From: an uncultured Muribaculaceae bacterium
Lineage (GTDB): Bacteria > Bacteroidota > Bacteroidia > Bacteroidales > Muribaculaceae
Length of the DNA stretch: 52,407 nucleotides
Direction: 5' to 3'
Assembly (NCBI GenBank): GCA_947381945.1
Contig: CANCXM010000022.1
Location: 1 to 52,407 of the forward strand
Under the pieces are notes generated by a model that did no database searches, had not been told where the DNA came from, and saw nothing but the letters and a program-made list of their open reading frames with translations. Shown in pieces: positions 8,421-16,514 of this stretch. Position numbers and translations under genes: made by a program. The first letter of the stretch is position 1. Each line of letters opens with the position of its first letter.

Positions 8421-9080
8421 ATGAAACGTTTCTTCTATTCTCTTCTGTTATATCTCCTTGCATTGCCGGTCATGACGATGGCTGGAAATCCACGGTCGTA
8501 TGGCAGAGTTGGCTTTAGCGGAGCACTCACATCCTCAGATACCTACTCCCTTGAAGCGTCGTATCATCAGATGTTTGGCTCCTACATCGGTATTGGCGGA
8601 GCTTTGGGCTACTGGGCGAATTACTACGAGAACGGCTGGGCTTCCGGTCCTAACTGGAATATCGACAGCGACGACAACAAGCCGTCGAACTTCTACCTCC
8701 GTCCATCCATCGTGCTCAAATCGCCCGGCATCAGATACCATGCCACCCGCTGGTCGCTCTACGCCGAACCGGGCTTGATGCTCAACATCCCCTATCGCCG
8801 GGTGTGCATCGAAAGCACTCCGGAATGGCCCAAAACCGACTATCACTACATCAGTACCAACAAAGGCCAATGGGCCGCCGTAGACCTGCGCATAGGTGTC
8901 TGCGCCACAATCGGCCCCTGTGAGGTAATCGCAGGCTACATGATGTCGAACCTCGACATCTACAGCCAATACCGCCACCTTTCGTATCAAGGAAAATCAT
9001 TCAAGGATTTCTATCCTACGAAATCATTCATGCAGGGAGCCTACATCACCCTAACATACAACCTCAGCTATTACTATTAG
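8421..9080 (+). CDS. Secreted outer-membrane beta-barrel-like protein
   Basis: The 219-residue product begins with a signal peptide (MKRFFYSLLLYLLALPVMTMAG, cleavage near residue 22). The rest alternates polar and aromatic residues in the manner of beta strands (for example GSYIGIGGALGYWANYY, AYITLTYNLSYYY). It ends in an aromatic residue, as many outer-membrane barrels do. I do not recognise a named family; an outer-membrane or surface location is inferred. It has its own promoter and is divergent from the calcium ATPase. The start at 8421 is set by that promoter and by the signal peptide. Confidence 0.7.
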   Translation: MKRFFYSLLLYLLALPVMTMAGNPRSYGRVGFSGALTSSDTYSLEASYHQMFGSYIGIGGALGYWANYYENGWASGPNWNIDSDDNKPSNFYLRPSIVLKSPGIRYHATRWSLYAEPGLMLNIPYRRVCIESTPEWPKTDYHYISTNKGQWAAVDLRIGVCATIGPCEVIAGYMMSNLDIYSQYRHLSYQGKSFKDFYPTKSFMQGAYITLTYNLSYYY

Positions 9081-9176
9081 AATTACAGACTGCTTTTAAC
9101 GACTACGATTAGAGAAGCCTCCGGTTTCTCCCCGACCAATTGACGCCACTGCTTACAAGACCGCATAAAGAGTTTC

Positions 9177-9938
9177 TCATCTCCCAAGCGGGACATTTTT
9201 AGTCTTTCCAAACCTGCGGCGACGCTCCTGCTCCAGACGGCGGCGCTGTCGGCGCGTCATTCTGTAAGTAAGACTATCGTCTTCGGCCACCTCACGCATA
9301 GCCATAGTAATTACCCGCTCAATATCGCTGTCGGTTGGAATCATGCATGAATCTGTCCGGTTAGTCTCTTCGCAATCAGTGGATTTAGCCACAGGCTCCG
9401 ACGCTTGGCAACAATGACAATCCGACTCCTGACTCTCTGCCGGCTCCACAGCACCCTTAGCCTTCCTTCTCTTTGCCCGTTCCCTTGCCCTGCGTGAACG
9501 TCTCATAGCCTTATCTATCTCAGGGCGCAACATGGCAAAGACCAACTTCAATCTTTCATCGGCATTTTCGCCCACGACAATCCCTTCCGAAATATACATA
9601 TCAATCATTGCTTTCATCGCAGCATACACCTCTTCCCCACCACCAATGCAAGCAGCAGCTTCACGCAGACGGCTGTCAATGTCAACATAAAATTTTCGTG
9701 ACACACACTGACGCAATTTCCCACACATCTTTACACAGCCTTTGACAGAGCGTCCAATACGTTTTCCATCCTTGCCCATTCTCTTATCACTTGCATCATT
9801 CATTGATTTTTGCTTTTTCACTGTAGCTTTCGTAGCTTTCACTGTAGTTTTCGTAGCTTTCACTGTAGTTTTCGTAGCTTTCACTGTAGTTTTCGTAGCT
9901 TTCACTGTAGTTTTCATAGCTTTTTTTGTTGTTTCCAT
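9177..9938 (-). CDS. Basic protein with N-terminal heptapeptide repeats, function unknown
   Basis: The 253-residue product begins with five copies of a seven-residue unit (KATKTTV) encoded by a 21-bp tandem DNA repeat. A Lys/Arg-rich segment and a helical central domain follow (about residues 80-150, containing REAAACIGGGEEVYAAMKAM). The tail is strongly basic (RRQRRRLEQERRRRFGK). There is no signal peptide or membrane segment, so it is probably cytoplasmic and may bind nucleic acid; I do not recognise the family. Because the repeat unit is a multiple of three, changes in copy number alter length without breaking the frame. The start at 9938 is the first ATG after the likely promoter palindrome. 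Confidence 0.6.
   Translation of the reverse strand: METTKKAMKTTVKATKTTVKATKTTVKATKTTVKATKATVKKQKSMNDASDKRMGKDGKRIGRSVKGCVKMCGKLRQCVSRKFYVDIDSRLREAAACIGGGEEVYAAMKAMIDMYISEGIVVGENADERLKLVFAMLRPEIDKAMRRSRRARERAKRRKAKGAVEPAESQESDCHCCQASEPVAKSTDCEETNRTDSCMIPTDSDIERVITMAMREVAEDDSLTYRMTRRQRRRLEQERRRRFGKTKNVPLGR
9815..9919. repeat. 21-bp tandem repeat, five units
   Basis: Five consecutive 21-bp units (plus strand CTTTCACTGTAGTTTTCGTA plus G) span this stretch. The three inner units (9836-9898) are identical and the outer two carry single or few changes. They encode the heptapeptide repeats of the gene at 9177-9938. No stop occurs in several frames, which explains the spurious overlapping ORFs here. 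Confidence 0.9.
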
Positions 9939-9953
9939 AACCGATGTCGATTT

Positions 9954-9977
9954 GTAAATTTGTTTTCACAAATTTAC
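9954..9977. promoter_or_regulatory. Perfect palindrome carrying TAAATTTG boxes on both strands
   Basis: GTAAATTTGT (9954-9963) and ACAAATTTAC (9968-9977) are perfect reverse complements around TTTC. Each strand therefore shows TAAATTTG, a match to the -7 consensus. The minus-strand box would serve the repeat-containing gene with a leader of about 24 bases. The symmetry suggests a regulator site over the promoter. No clear -33 element is seen. Confidence 0.5.
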
Positions 9978-10057
9978 GCTGCACAAAAGCCGGAAATAGT
10001 GCGATTATGCAAAATCACCACAAAAACTTCACATTCCACCCTCCCACCAACGCATTC

Positions 10058-10109
10058 TTTCCTTTTTAAAAGGAAACTTTTCCAATTTTCTTTCCTTATG
10101 AAAAGGAAA
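10058..10109. repeat. Two successive TTTCCTT/AAGGAAA palindromes
   Basis: TTTCCTTTT-T-AAAAGGAAA (10058-10076) is followed by TTTCCTT-ATGAA-AAGGAAA (10091-10109). They lie in the 384-base gene-free stretch 9939-10322 and may be a doubled protein-binding site. Function is unknown. Confidence 0.4.
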
Positions 10110-10168
10110 CAATCAAGGAATACGGCAAGAAAAGGTGAACAGCACTGAAAGAAAAAATATAAATTCGC

Positions 10169-10176
10169 TATATTTG
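10169..10176 (+). promoter_or_regulatory. Putative -7 box (TATATTTG) of the cobQ-cobD-cbiB operon
   Basis: TATATTTG fits TAnnTTTG. The -33 position is not a clear TTTG. Transcription would start near 10184 and leave a leader of about 139 bases before cobQ. Confidence 0.5.
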
Positions 10177-10183
10177 CATTTGA

Positions 10184-10322
10184 TTTAGGACTCTTGCTCC
10201 AACCTAAATCACTTTTTATTTACAAATAACGCTGTAAGCGCTATGTTGGCTGACTATTGATTTTGCCACTATCGAGTCACCTCTCAATAGCAGCTACTAA
10301 AGACTGTATCTGAAAAAATTCA
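10184..10322 (+). promoter_or_regulatory. Structured leader of the cobalamin operon
   Basis: The leader contains two clear stems. GATTTAGG (from 10179, at the leader's 5' edge) pairs with CCTAAATC across a 13-base loop, and CTATTGA pairs with TCAATAG, extendable by GCTG/CAGC across one bulge. The first loop carries GACTC and the second loop GAGTC, which could form a loop-loop contact. No cobalamin riboswitch B12 box or core could be recognised, so this is not called a cobalamin riboswitch; it may be a diverged or different regulator. Confidence 0.4.
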
Positions 10323-11798
10323 ATGAAGCATCTTTCACCTATCATGCTTGCCGGGACGGGGAGTGATGTCGGCAAGAGTTTGATCGCCACAGGTCTATGC
10401 CGTATTTTCAGGCAGGACGGCTACAGCCCCGCGCCTTTCAAAGCACAGAACATGGCACTGAACTCCTACGCCACGCCCGACGGTTTTGAAATCGGGCGCG
10501 CTCAGGCCGTACAGGCAGAAGCCGCCGGTATCCCCTGCTCCACCGACATGAACCCTATCCTGCTGAAGCCATCCGGCGAACACACCTCGCAGGTTGTCCT
10601 CAACGGCAAACCGGTCGGCAACCGCAACGCCTACGAATATTTCCGCAAAGAAGGGCGCGAGGAGCTGCGGACACTCGTCCACGAAGCCTTTGACCGCCTC
10701 GCATCTCGCTTCAACCCCATCGTGATGGAGGGTGCCGGAAGCATTTCCGAAATAAATCTGAAGGACAGCGACCTCGTCAACATGCCTATGGCAAGATATG
10801 CCGACGCCGATGTCATCCTCGTAGCTGACATTGACCGTGGAGGAGTGTTTGCAAGCGCCTACGGCTCAATTATGCTTCAGGACGAGGAGGACCGGCAGCG
10901 AATCAAGGGCATAATAGTCAACAAGTTTCGAGGCGACATGCGTCTTTTCGAGAGCGGACGCCGGCTGATGGAGGAAGTCTGCGGAGTCCCTGTGCTCGGC
11001 GTTGTCCCCTACGCTCACGACATCCACATCGAAGAGGAGGATTCGGTTGCTCTCGGACTGAAAGCGACAAGCATGGCACGCGACAAGGTGAACATAGCCG
11101 TAGTCCTGCTGCGCCACATCTCAAACTTCACCGATTTCAATGTGCTCGAGCGCAATCCCGATGTAAACCTCTTCTATACCAACAATATCGACGATATTCA
11201 GGAAGCCGACATCATAATTATCCCCGGCAGCAAGTCAACCCTTTCGGACCTCTGCGAACTGCGTCGCAACGGACTCGCACAAACCATCCTGCGCGCACGC
11301 CGGGAGGGGAAGACCGTCATAGGCATCTGTGGAGGCTATCAAATCATGGGCATGGAAATCTGTGATCCCGAGAGGATTGAAGGAAACATCGAAAGGCTGC
11401 CGGGACTCGGCCTGCTACCGACGCGCACAATCCTTGAAAGCGACAAGGTGACCCGTCAGGTTCAATTCCGCTTCCTCGACTCCGAAGCACCCTGCAAGGG
11501 TTATGAGATACACAATGGCCAGACTGTACGCGAGGCTGACAGCCGTCCGCTAAACTCGATTGAGGACGACGGCACGGACGGATGCTTCGCCGACGACCGT
11601 TGCTTCGGCTCATACATCCACGGATTGCTTGACAACCCGACGGTCATCGACTTCCTCCTCCGTCCCTATCTCAAAGAGAAATCGGGCAAAAACTTCGACT
11701 ATACAGCCTATAAGGAGGAGCAATACGACCTTCTTGCAGCGCATCTGCGCAAACATATCGACATTGACCGTCTTTACAGCATAATGGAAAGAAAATGA
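10323..11798 (+). CDS. cobQ: Cobyric acid synthase
   Basis: This 491-residue cytoplasmic enzyme (CobQ/CbiP) amidates four carboxylates of adenosylcobyrinic acid a,c-diamide using glutamine and ATP. The N-terminal dethiobiotin-synthetase-like ATPase shows GTGSDVGKS at residues 11-19. The C-terminal class I glutamine amidotransferase-like domain shows the nucleophile in GICGGYQ (Cys336) and the late His in SYIHGLLD. Length is normal. It is the first gene of an operon: the next gene overlaps it by four bases (ATGA). Its long leader is structured. None of the corrin-ring genes before this step are in the window. Confidence 0.96.
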   Translation: MKHLSPIMLAGTGSDVGKSLIATGLCRIFRQDGYSPAPFKAQNMALNSYATPDGFEIGRAQAVQAEAAGIPCSTDMNPILLKPSGEHTSQVVLNGKPVGNRNAYEYFRKEGREELRTLVHEAFDRLASRFNPIVMEGAGSISEINLKDSDLVNMPMARYADADVILVADIDRGGVFASAYGSIMLQDEEDRQRIKGIIVNKFRGDMRLFESGRRLMEEVCGVPVLGVVPYAHDIHIEEEDSVALGLKATSMARDKVNIAVVLLRHISNFTDFNVLERNPDVNLFYTNNIDDIQEADIIIIPGSKSTLSDLCELRRNGLAQTILRARREGKTVIGICGGYQIMGMEICDPERIEGNIERLPGLGLLPTRTILESDKVTRQVQFRFLDSEAPCKGYEIHNGQTVREADSRPLNSIEDDGTDGCFADDRCFGSYIHGLLDNPTVIDFLLRPYLKEKSGKNFDYTAYKEEQYDLLAAHLRKHIDIDRLYSIMERK

Positions 11799-12808
11799 TA
11801 GAGGGACACGGCGACGACTGTTTCAGATATGGCTCTAAGATACGCCATAATTTCAGCACCAACATCTGTTCCGATGTTGACCATACCGGACTGATGGCCC
11901 ATCTCTCCACTCTCGGCGAAAAACTCAGCAGCTATCCCCCGCCGGTGCCTGCTTCCGTCGAAACTCTCTTGGCGGAAGAGGCCGGAATAGAGGCTGACTG
12001 CGTGATGGTCGCAAATGGAGCGACGGAAGCCATCTACCTGATTGCGCATTACTTGCAGGGAATCCATTCAGCCATCATAAGCCCTACATTCCGCGAATAT
12101 CAGGACGCTTGCAGTGTCTATGGCCATCAGATTTCGTTTATCAGCAATCTGTCGTGTATTCCCGCTGACGCGCAGGCCGTATGGCTCTGTAACCCCAATA
12201 ACCCGACCGGACAGATTACTGACAAGAACCATCTGCTCAAGACTATAGATAGCCATTCGGACATCATTTTCATCATCGACCAAGCCTATTGCGACTACAC
12301 CTCCCAACCTGTCCTATCGGCTCTCGAGGCCGTGGATCGCCCCAACGTTATCCTGCTCCATTCATTGACGAAACGTTTCGCCATTCCTGCCCTCCGCATA
12401 GGCTATGCCATTGGAAATTCACGACTGCTGTCATCTGTCAAGGAACTGCGTATGCCCTGGGCAGTCAACCTCTTCGCCATCGAAGGGGCAGAATATCTAC
12501 TCCGTAACGGCAACGGCTATCACATTGACCACCGTCAGCTCCACGCTGAAGCGTCGCGAATTGCATCTCGACTGACAGAGTTGGGAATAAGCGTCCTCCC
12601 CACCGACTGCAACTTCATCCTCTGCCGTCTGCCTCGCGGAAAAGCCTCAGAATTGAAAAACTTCCTCATTGACCGTCACGGCATACTCATCCGCGATGCC
12701 TCAAACTTTCAAGGTATCTCCGAAGCCCATTTCCGCATCGCGGCCCAAAGCCGGAAAGAAAACGATTTATTGATTTCAGCTATCAAACAATGGATGTCAT
12801 TATCATAA
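11795..12808 (+). CDS. cobD: L-threonine-O-3-phosphate decarboxylase (class I/II aminotransferase fold)
   Basis: This 337-residue PLP enzyme has the aminotransferase fold of histidinol-phosphate transaminase relatives. The Schiff-base lysine is in SLTKRFAIPALRIGY (Lys193), and NPNNPTG (substrate and cofactor loop) and the IDQAY segment are present. Placed between cobQ and cbiB, it is best read as CobD of the Salmonella naming, which makes (R)-1-amino-2-propanol phosphate for the cobinamide side chain. A plain histidinol-phosphate aminotransferase is the alternative; context argues against it. It overlaps cobQ by four bases and cbiB by nineteen, implying translational coupling. Confidence 0.88.
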   Translation: MIEGHGDDCFRYGSKIRHNFSTNICSDVDHTGLMAHLSTLGEKLSSYPPPVPASVETLLAEEAGIEADCVMVANGATEAIYLIAHYLQGIHSAIISPTFREYQDACSVYGHQISFISNLSCIPADAQAVWLCNPNNPTGQITDKNHLLKTIDSHSDIIFIIDQAYCDYTSQPVLSALEAVDRPNVILLHSLTKRFAIPALRIGYAIGNSRLLSSVKELRMPWAVNLFAIEGAEYLLRNGNGYHIDHRQLHAEASRIASRLTELGISVLPTDCNFILCRLPRGKASELKNFLIDRHGILIRDASNFQGISEAHFRIAAQSRKENDLLISAIKQWMSLS

Positions 12809-13722
12809 CTCTGCTTCCTCTTTTCCTCGCCTGGATGCTCGATCTGATATTCGGCGACCCCGCGCGTCTGCCCCATCTCATCGTCTATTTCGGCAAAGCG
12901 ATCGCCTATTTCGAACACCGCCTCAACAAAGGGAAACACCGTGTGGCAAAAGGCGCTTGCGTAGCCATCGGGCTGACAATCCTCTCATTCTTCCTTACAT
13001 GGGGATTGCTCGACCTCATCACCCCGTGGCCGTGGCTGACGGTGATCGTAAAGACAGCACTTATATTCTATTGTCTTGCCGGAACCACCCTCATCCGTGA
13101 AGTCCGGATGGTCTTTCTTGCCCTCGACAAGTCGATTGAGGCAGGCAGGCGACAGGTGGCCCGCATCGTAGGCCGCGACACGGCGCAACTCTCTGAGGAT
13201 GAAATCCGGACCGCCGCTCTTGAAACTCTATCTGAAAATCTGAGCGACGGTGTCGTGGCCCCGCTCTTCTGGTTTGCGCTGCTTGGCGTACCCGGAATGG
13301 TGGCCTACAAGATGATCAACACCCTCGATTCAATGATTGGCTACCGCAACAAACGTTACAAGGATTTCGGATGCGTGGCAGCTCATATCGACGACATCGC
13401 CAACTATATTCCCTCCCGTTTGACAGCATTCCTGATGGTCATTGCGGCCGGAAAACCGGGCTTGCTATCCTTTGTCAGACGTTTCGGGCGGCAACACGCA
13501 AGCCCCAACAGCGGTTACCCCGAAGCAGCCCTCGCCGGTATCCTCGACTGCCGTTTCGGAGGCCCGCACGACTACTTCGGCGAGACCGTCGACAAACCCT
13601 ACATCGGCACTACCGACCGCCCCCTCACCACCACCGACATGCACACCTCCGTCTGCATCAACCGCATAGCCGAAACCCTCGCCATCCTCACCGCAGGACT
13701 CGCAAGACTGCTGATGATATGA
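12790..13722 (+). CDS. cbiB: Adenosylcobinamide-phosphate synthase
   Basis: This 310-residue inner-membrane protein attaches aminopropanol (phosphate) to adenosylcobyric acid. The family signature near the N-terminus is visible (LDLIFGDPARLPHLIVYFGK, residues 17-36). So are the conserved stretches ETLSENLSDGVVAPLFW and MINTLDSMIGYRNKRY, and four or so membrane segments. The start at 12790 overlaps cobD by nineteen bases. It is the last gene of the cobQ operon; the following genes are on the opposite strand. Confidence 0.94.
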   Translation: MDVIIITLLPLFLAWMLDLIFGDPARLPHLIVYFGKAIAYFEHRLNKGKHRVAKGACVAIGLTILSFFLTWGLLDLITPWPWLTVIVKTALIFYCLAGTTLIREVRMVFLALDKSIEAGRRQVARIVGRDTAQLSEDEIRTAALETLSENLSDGVVAPLFWFALLGVPGMVAYKMINTLDSMIGYRNKRYKDFGCVAAHIDDIANYIPSRLTAFLMVIAAGKPGLLSFVRRFGRQHASPNSGYPEAALAGILDCRFGGPHDYFGETVDKPYIGTTDRPLTTTDMHTSVCINRIAETLAILTAGLARLLMI

Positions 13723-13883
13723 CATAGAATTTTGCCACAAAAATTCAGACACTACAAATTGCGGCCGGGATTATGTTGACAATATGAATCTTTATCGTAA
13801 ATATTTAACCATCAACAGTATCATGATTGCAATAACAGCCATACCCAAACAGCCGTTAGCCAAAGCATTATCGTTATAAGCAA

Positions 13884-14024
13884 TCAGATCTTTTTATCGC
13901 CGGAACATAGTTTTTTATACGACACATCTTTTCTGCGACAGATAATCCGCAGAAAGAAATACCGCATTCCCGCTCCGAGATGCCGTGCTATCAAACTGAC
14001 TATTGACTGCATAATTTCTTCCAT
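13884..14024 (-). CDS. Small basic membrane-associated protein (46 residues)
   Basis: The ATG at 14024 overlaps the stop of the preceding frame (TAATG), a typical coupled start, so I prefer it over the longer frame beginning at 14099. The product has a short hydrophobic helix (IVSLIARHLGAGMRYFFLRII) and a basic tail (RRKDVSYKKLCSGDKK). Small proteins of this shape are seen in Bacteroidales but I cannot name the family. It is the last gene of the radical-SAM cassette. Confidence 0.5.
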   Translation of the reverse strand: MEEIMQSIVSLIARHLGAGMRYFFLRIICRRKDVSYKKLCSGDKKI

Positions 14025-14632
14025 TATCTTATACCGAGATTGATTAGTATAATCGCAAGAGCTGCACCTATCAATGCCGGAATCAAGCTGGTTTGCCACA
14101 ATATTTCATTCCGTATCTTTCTGTTTTTATCATATTTTACCCTGTTCAACAAACATCTTTCATCGCTACATTCCTCAATAGCACTTATATACTCATATTT
14201 TTTCCCGGTTAAGTCGTTTAATCGTATAAAAGCGGCCTTATCATGTTCATGTTCAAGAACAAGATAACGATGTGACATAACGCCACGCGACATCATCCAT
14301 TCAAAATAGAACCCTTGAATTTTATCCCATGAATAAAACATATAATTATCAATCCAAAGTGATGAATTGTTTGATAATGTAACTCGACGGCAATAATAAT
14401 GTATTCCATCACTATCTATTATCAGTCGATTGGGATGCTTGATAATGCCCCATGTCGGGATAGCTAATATCATAATAAAAATCATTATGAAAATAAATAA
14501 TCCAACAGCTCCCTTATCTCCAAAAGGAAATGCGTCAAGACATACCTACAGACATATAAAAGGGCATAGCAATATGCCATATAAAATATATGCCAGCCAA
14601 CTATTTTTGAAAATATATCCGTCAGTTTTCAT
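14024..14632 (-). pseudogene. Membrane protein gene interrupted by an in-frame amber codon
   Basis: Reading starts at the ATG at 14632, three bases after the stop of the previous gene. The frame runs 28 codons (MKTDGYIFKNSWLAYILYG...), meets TAG at 14546-14548, and then continues open in the same frame to TAA at 14024. The residues after TAG (VCLDAFPFGDKGAVGLFIFIMIF) continue a plausible membrane segment, so the two parts look like one protein of about 202 residues. The C-terminal part has a soluble, PH-like region and a final membrane helix. A 153-residue product could still be made from an internal ATG at 14485. A sequencing error or a TGG-to-TAG change are both possible. Confidence 0.7.
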
Positions 14633-14635
14633 CGC

Positions 14636-15538
14636 TTACCTCCTTTTCAAATCGTTTATGAACCGTTGTGCTTCAGTCGGAGACATCCACGGCACAGAAT
14701 CTTTCGGGAATTTCATCAAATCCTTTGTCTCACATGACTCCACACGCATAGAGTCTTCGCCATAATAATTCGTTATGGTGATACTCACCACTATGGAGTC
14801 CAAAACATTCTTGGACATCAAATCTCGATATTGTAGCTCAATATCCGGACTATTTTCACTGGATAACCTAATCCAAGAACTATCACCATATTCAATCACA
14901 GAAAAGTCCTTGGGCATCACAAAAATTAATCTTTCGTCATTGTCGCATCTTGAGTTAAACAGACTGTCAATACGTTTGGCAACAACATTCTGATGTTGAT
15001 GATAAAACGCGCTGTCAATCGGAAGAACATTGATAACACTGCCTGATATATCCCGGACATGTATTTTACAATAGCCATTGTGGTTATCTATAGTCAAGTC
15101 GAGAGCTGAATCTACGAACCCGAAGCCTTCAACACTCCTGATTTTTTTTATAAACAGACCATCATTTTCCCCCAGATATATCGTAGGAGCCGCTAAAAAG
15201 CCTCCGACTCTATATAATACATAATTATCTTTTTTTGCTATATAATACTCTTTCAGACATGGGAAAGTGAAGAAAAATATGGGGAAGAGCAGTAGTGTGG
15301 CGACAAAATCAATCCGCAACCACCATTTTAAGAGTTTAGGTTTGTCAAGGCCGCGACTTAATGGCAAAGCGATGAAGCCAATCAGATAGCCTGTTAAGAT
15401 AGCCCAAGACAAAAGATTCCATCTCCAAATATAAGGTGTGCCATCGACCACCCACATCATAAGATATACAATAGGTATGAGTGCGAGTTGTACCCACACC
15501 AGACATAGGCATATTTTATATCGGAGAGTACCTTTCAT
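14636..15538 (-). CDS. Membrane protein of unknown function
   Basis: The 300-residue product has three N-terminal membrane helices (about residues 10-30, 38-58 and 73-93). A large hydrophilic domain follows, rich in beta-like stretches and probably facing the periplasm. I recognise no family. It lies 12 bases after the metal-motif protein gene and three bases before the amber-interrupted gene, so it shares the operon led by the radical SAM enzyme. Base composition is clearly AT-richer than the cob genes beside it. Confidence 0.65.
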   Translation of the reverse strand: MKGTLRYKICLCLVWVQLALIPIVYLMMWVVDGTPYIWRWNLLSWAILTGYLIGFIALPLSRGLDKPKLLKWWLRIDFVATLLLFPIFFFTFPCLKEYYIAKKDNYVLYRVGGFLAAPTIYLGENDGLFIKKIRSVEGFGFVDSALDLTIDNHNGYCKIHVRDISGSVINVLPIDSAFYHQHQNVVAKRIDSLFNSRCDNDERLIFVMPKDFSVIEYGDSSWIRLSSENSPDIELQYRDLMSKNVLDSIVVSITITNYYGEDSMRVESCETKDLMKFPKDSVPWMSPTEAQRFINDLKRR

Positions 15539-15550
15539 CTTATTGAAATG

Positions 15551-16510
15551 CTATTTCTTATCGTGTTTGAACTTGATGGTTTTCTTTGTGTTGCGTTTGG
15601 GGTATTTGACTTTGATTGTTTTAGGATTATCGTAACCTTCAACCTCTATACGCAATACAACTTCTTTCAGTGGCTTGCCATCGTCATCTTGAAAATCAGA
15701 ATCCTCATTCCAATAAATCCGAAAAAGTCCTTTTTCCGCAATCCATACCGGGTCAAGATAGTCAGAATCCTCATCACCATCTTCATCGAAATATACCCGT
15801 TCTATCGTGACAGAGTCATAAGGCAATGGCTTTTTATTTTCATCAACGATATATAAATCAAGCATATTATCACGGTCATAGTAAGCGGAAATGGCACCAA
15901 CAGAAACTGCTGCTAATTCACCCAAAATTAGCGAATCATCACTATTCAGCATTATTTCCAATGGGGCTTCATCATCATCCAAGACAATCACACGTTGCTT
16001 TTTGTATCCGATGTACGATATTTCCAGTGTGTCACCCTTGCAAACCTTTATCTGGAAATTTCCGTCAATATCCGTAGAGGTGCCGATTCTTGTCCGTGGG
16101 TTTATAATTACAGCCCCGACCAGAGGCTCTCTTGAAATAGTACCGTCTTGTAAAGTATCACCATCAAGGACAACTCCTTTGACTATGATGGTGTCGGCCA
16201 TTGCCTGAGTTGCAACATATCCCTTAGTTAAAGATGTGTCGGGCGTCTGGGATTGCACGGCAATAGGAGCAAGCATGGCTATGGCTCCTGCCGATATTCC
16301 GGCAAGGTTAACCAACTTACCCGCAAGTTGACGCTTGCGGAGCTGTTGCTCCAGATATTGCACTTCGGCCTCGCATTTGGGACACGTTCCGAGGCAGTCC
16401 CCTTTGTAGCGACACTCCGACGTTACAATCTCTATGTCATTCGCCTCAGCTATCTGCCAGCGAATCTCTTTCAATATCTTACAGGTCTGCTTTCCTCGTG
16501 CCATAGTCAT
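15551..16510 (-). CDS. Cys-motif membrane-anchored protein with carboxypeptidase-regulatory-like domain
   Basis: From the ATG at 16510 the product has 319 residues; an ATG at 16504 is equally possible, and the upstream ATG 16555 lies inside the previous gene. The N-terminal part carries a C-x5-C-x3-C-x2-C motif (Cys33, 39, 43, 46), likely binding metal or an iron-sulfur cluster. One membrane helix follows (about 60-84). Then comes a beta-sandwich domain of the carboxypeptidase-regulatory-like type (VKGVVLDGDTL...GTSTDIDGNFQIKV...ISYIGYKKQ, about 100-185) and an acidic C-terminal region. The topology suggests a cytoplasmic Cys cluster joined to a periplasmic domain. It lies four bases after the MGLDIYAG protein gene. 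Function is unknown. Confidence 0.7.
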   Translation of the reverse strand: MTMARGKQTCKILKEIRWQIAEANDIEIVTSECRYKGDCLGTCPKCEAEVQYLEQQLRKRQLAGKLVNLAGISAGAIAMLAPIAVQSQTPDTSLTKGYVATQAMADTIIVKGVVLDGDTLQDGTISREPLVGAVIINPRTRIGTSTDIDGNFQIKVCKGDTLEISYIGYKKQRVIVLDDDEAPLEIMLNSDDSLILGELAAVSVGAISAYYDRDNMLDLYIVDENKKPLPYDSVTIERVYFDEDGDEDSDYLDPVWIAEKGLFRIYWNEDSDFQDDDGKPLKEVVLRIEVEGYDNPKTIKVKYPKRNTKKTIKFKHDKK

Positions 16511-16514
16511 GTCT

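Noticed and set aside
9742..9984. Overlapping ORFs in both directions across the 21-bp repeat
   Set aside because: A stop-free 21-bp repeat opens several frames at once; only the 253-residue frame extends through non-repeat coding sequence.
10184..10322. Cobalamin riboswitch upstream of cobQ
   Set aside because: The GCCACT word is present but the B12 box and core of the known riboswitch could not be recognised, so only a structured leader is reported.
13884..14099. Longer 71-codon version of the small protein
   Set aside because: Its first 25 codons overlap the upstream frame; the TAATG-coupled start at 14024 is more plausible.
14024..14632. Reassigned or suppressed amber codon as a general feature of this genome
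   Set aside because: Other genes in the window that end in TAG stop cleanly, and no other in-frame TAG interrupts a recognised gene.
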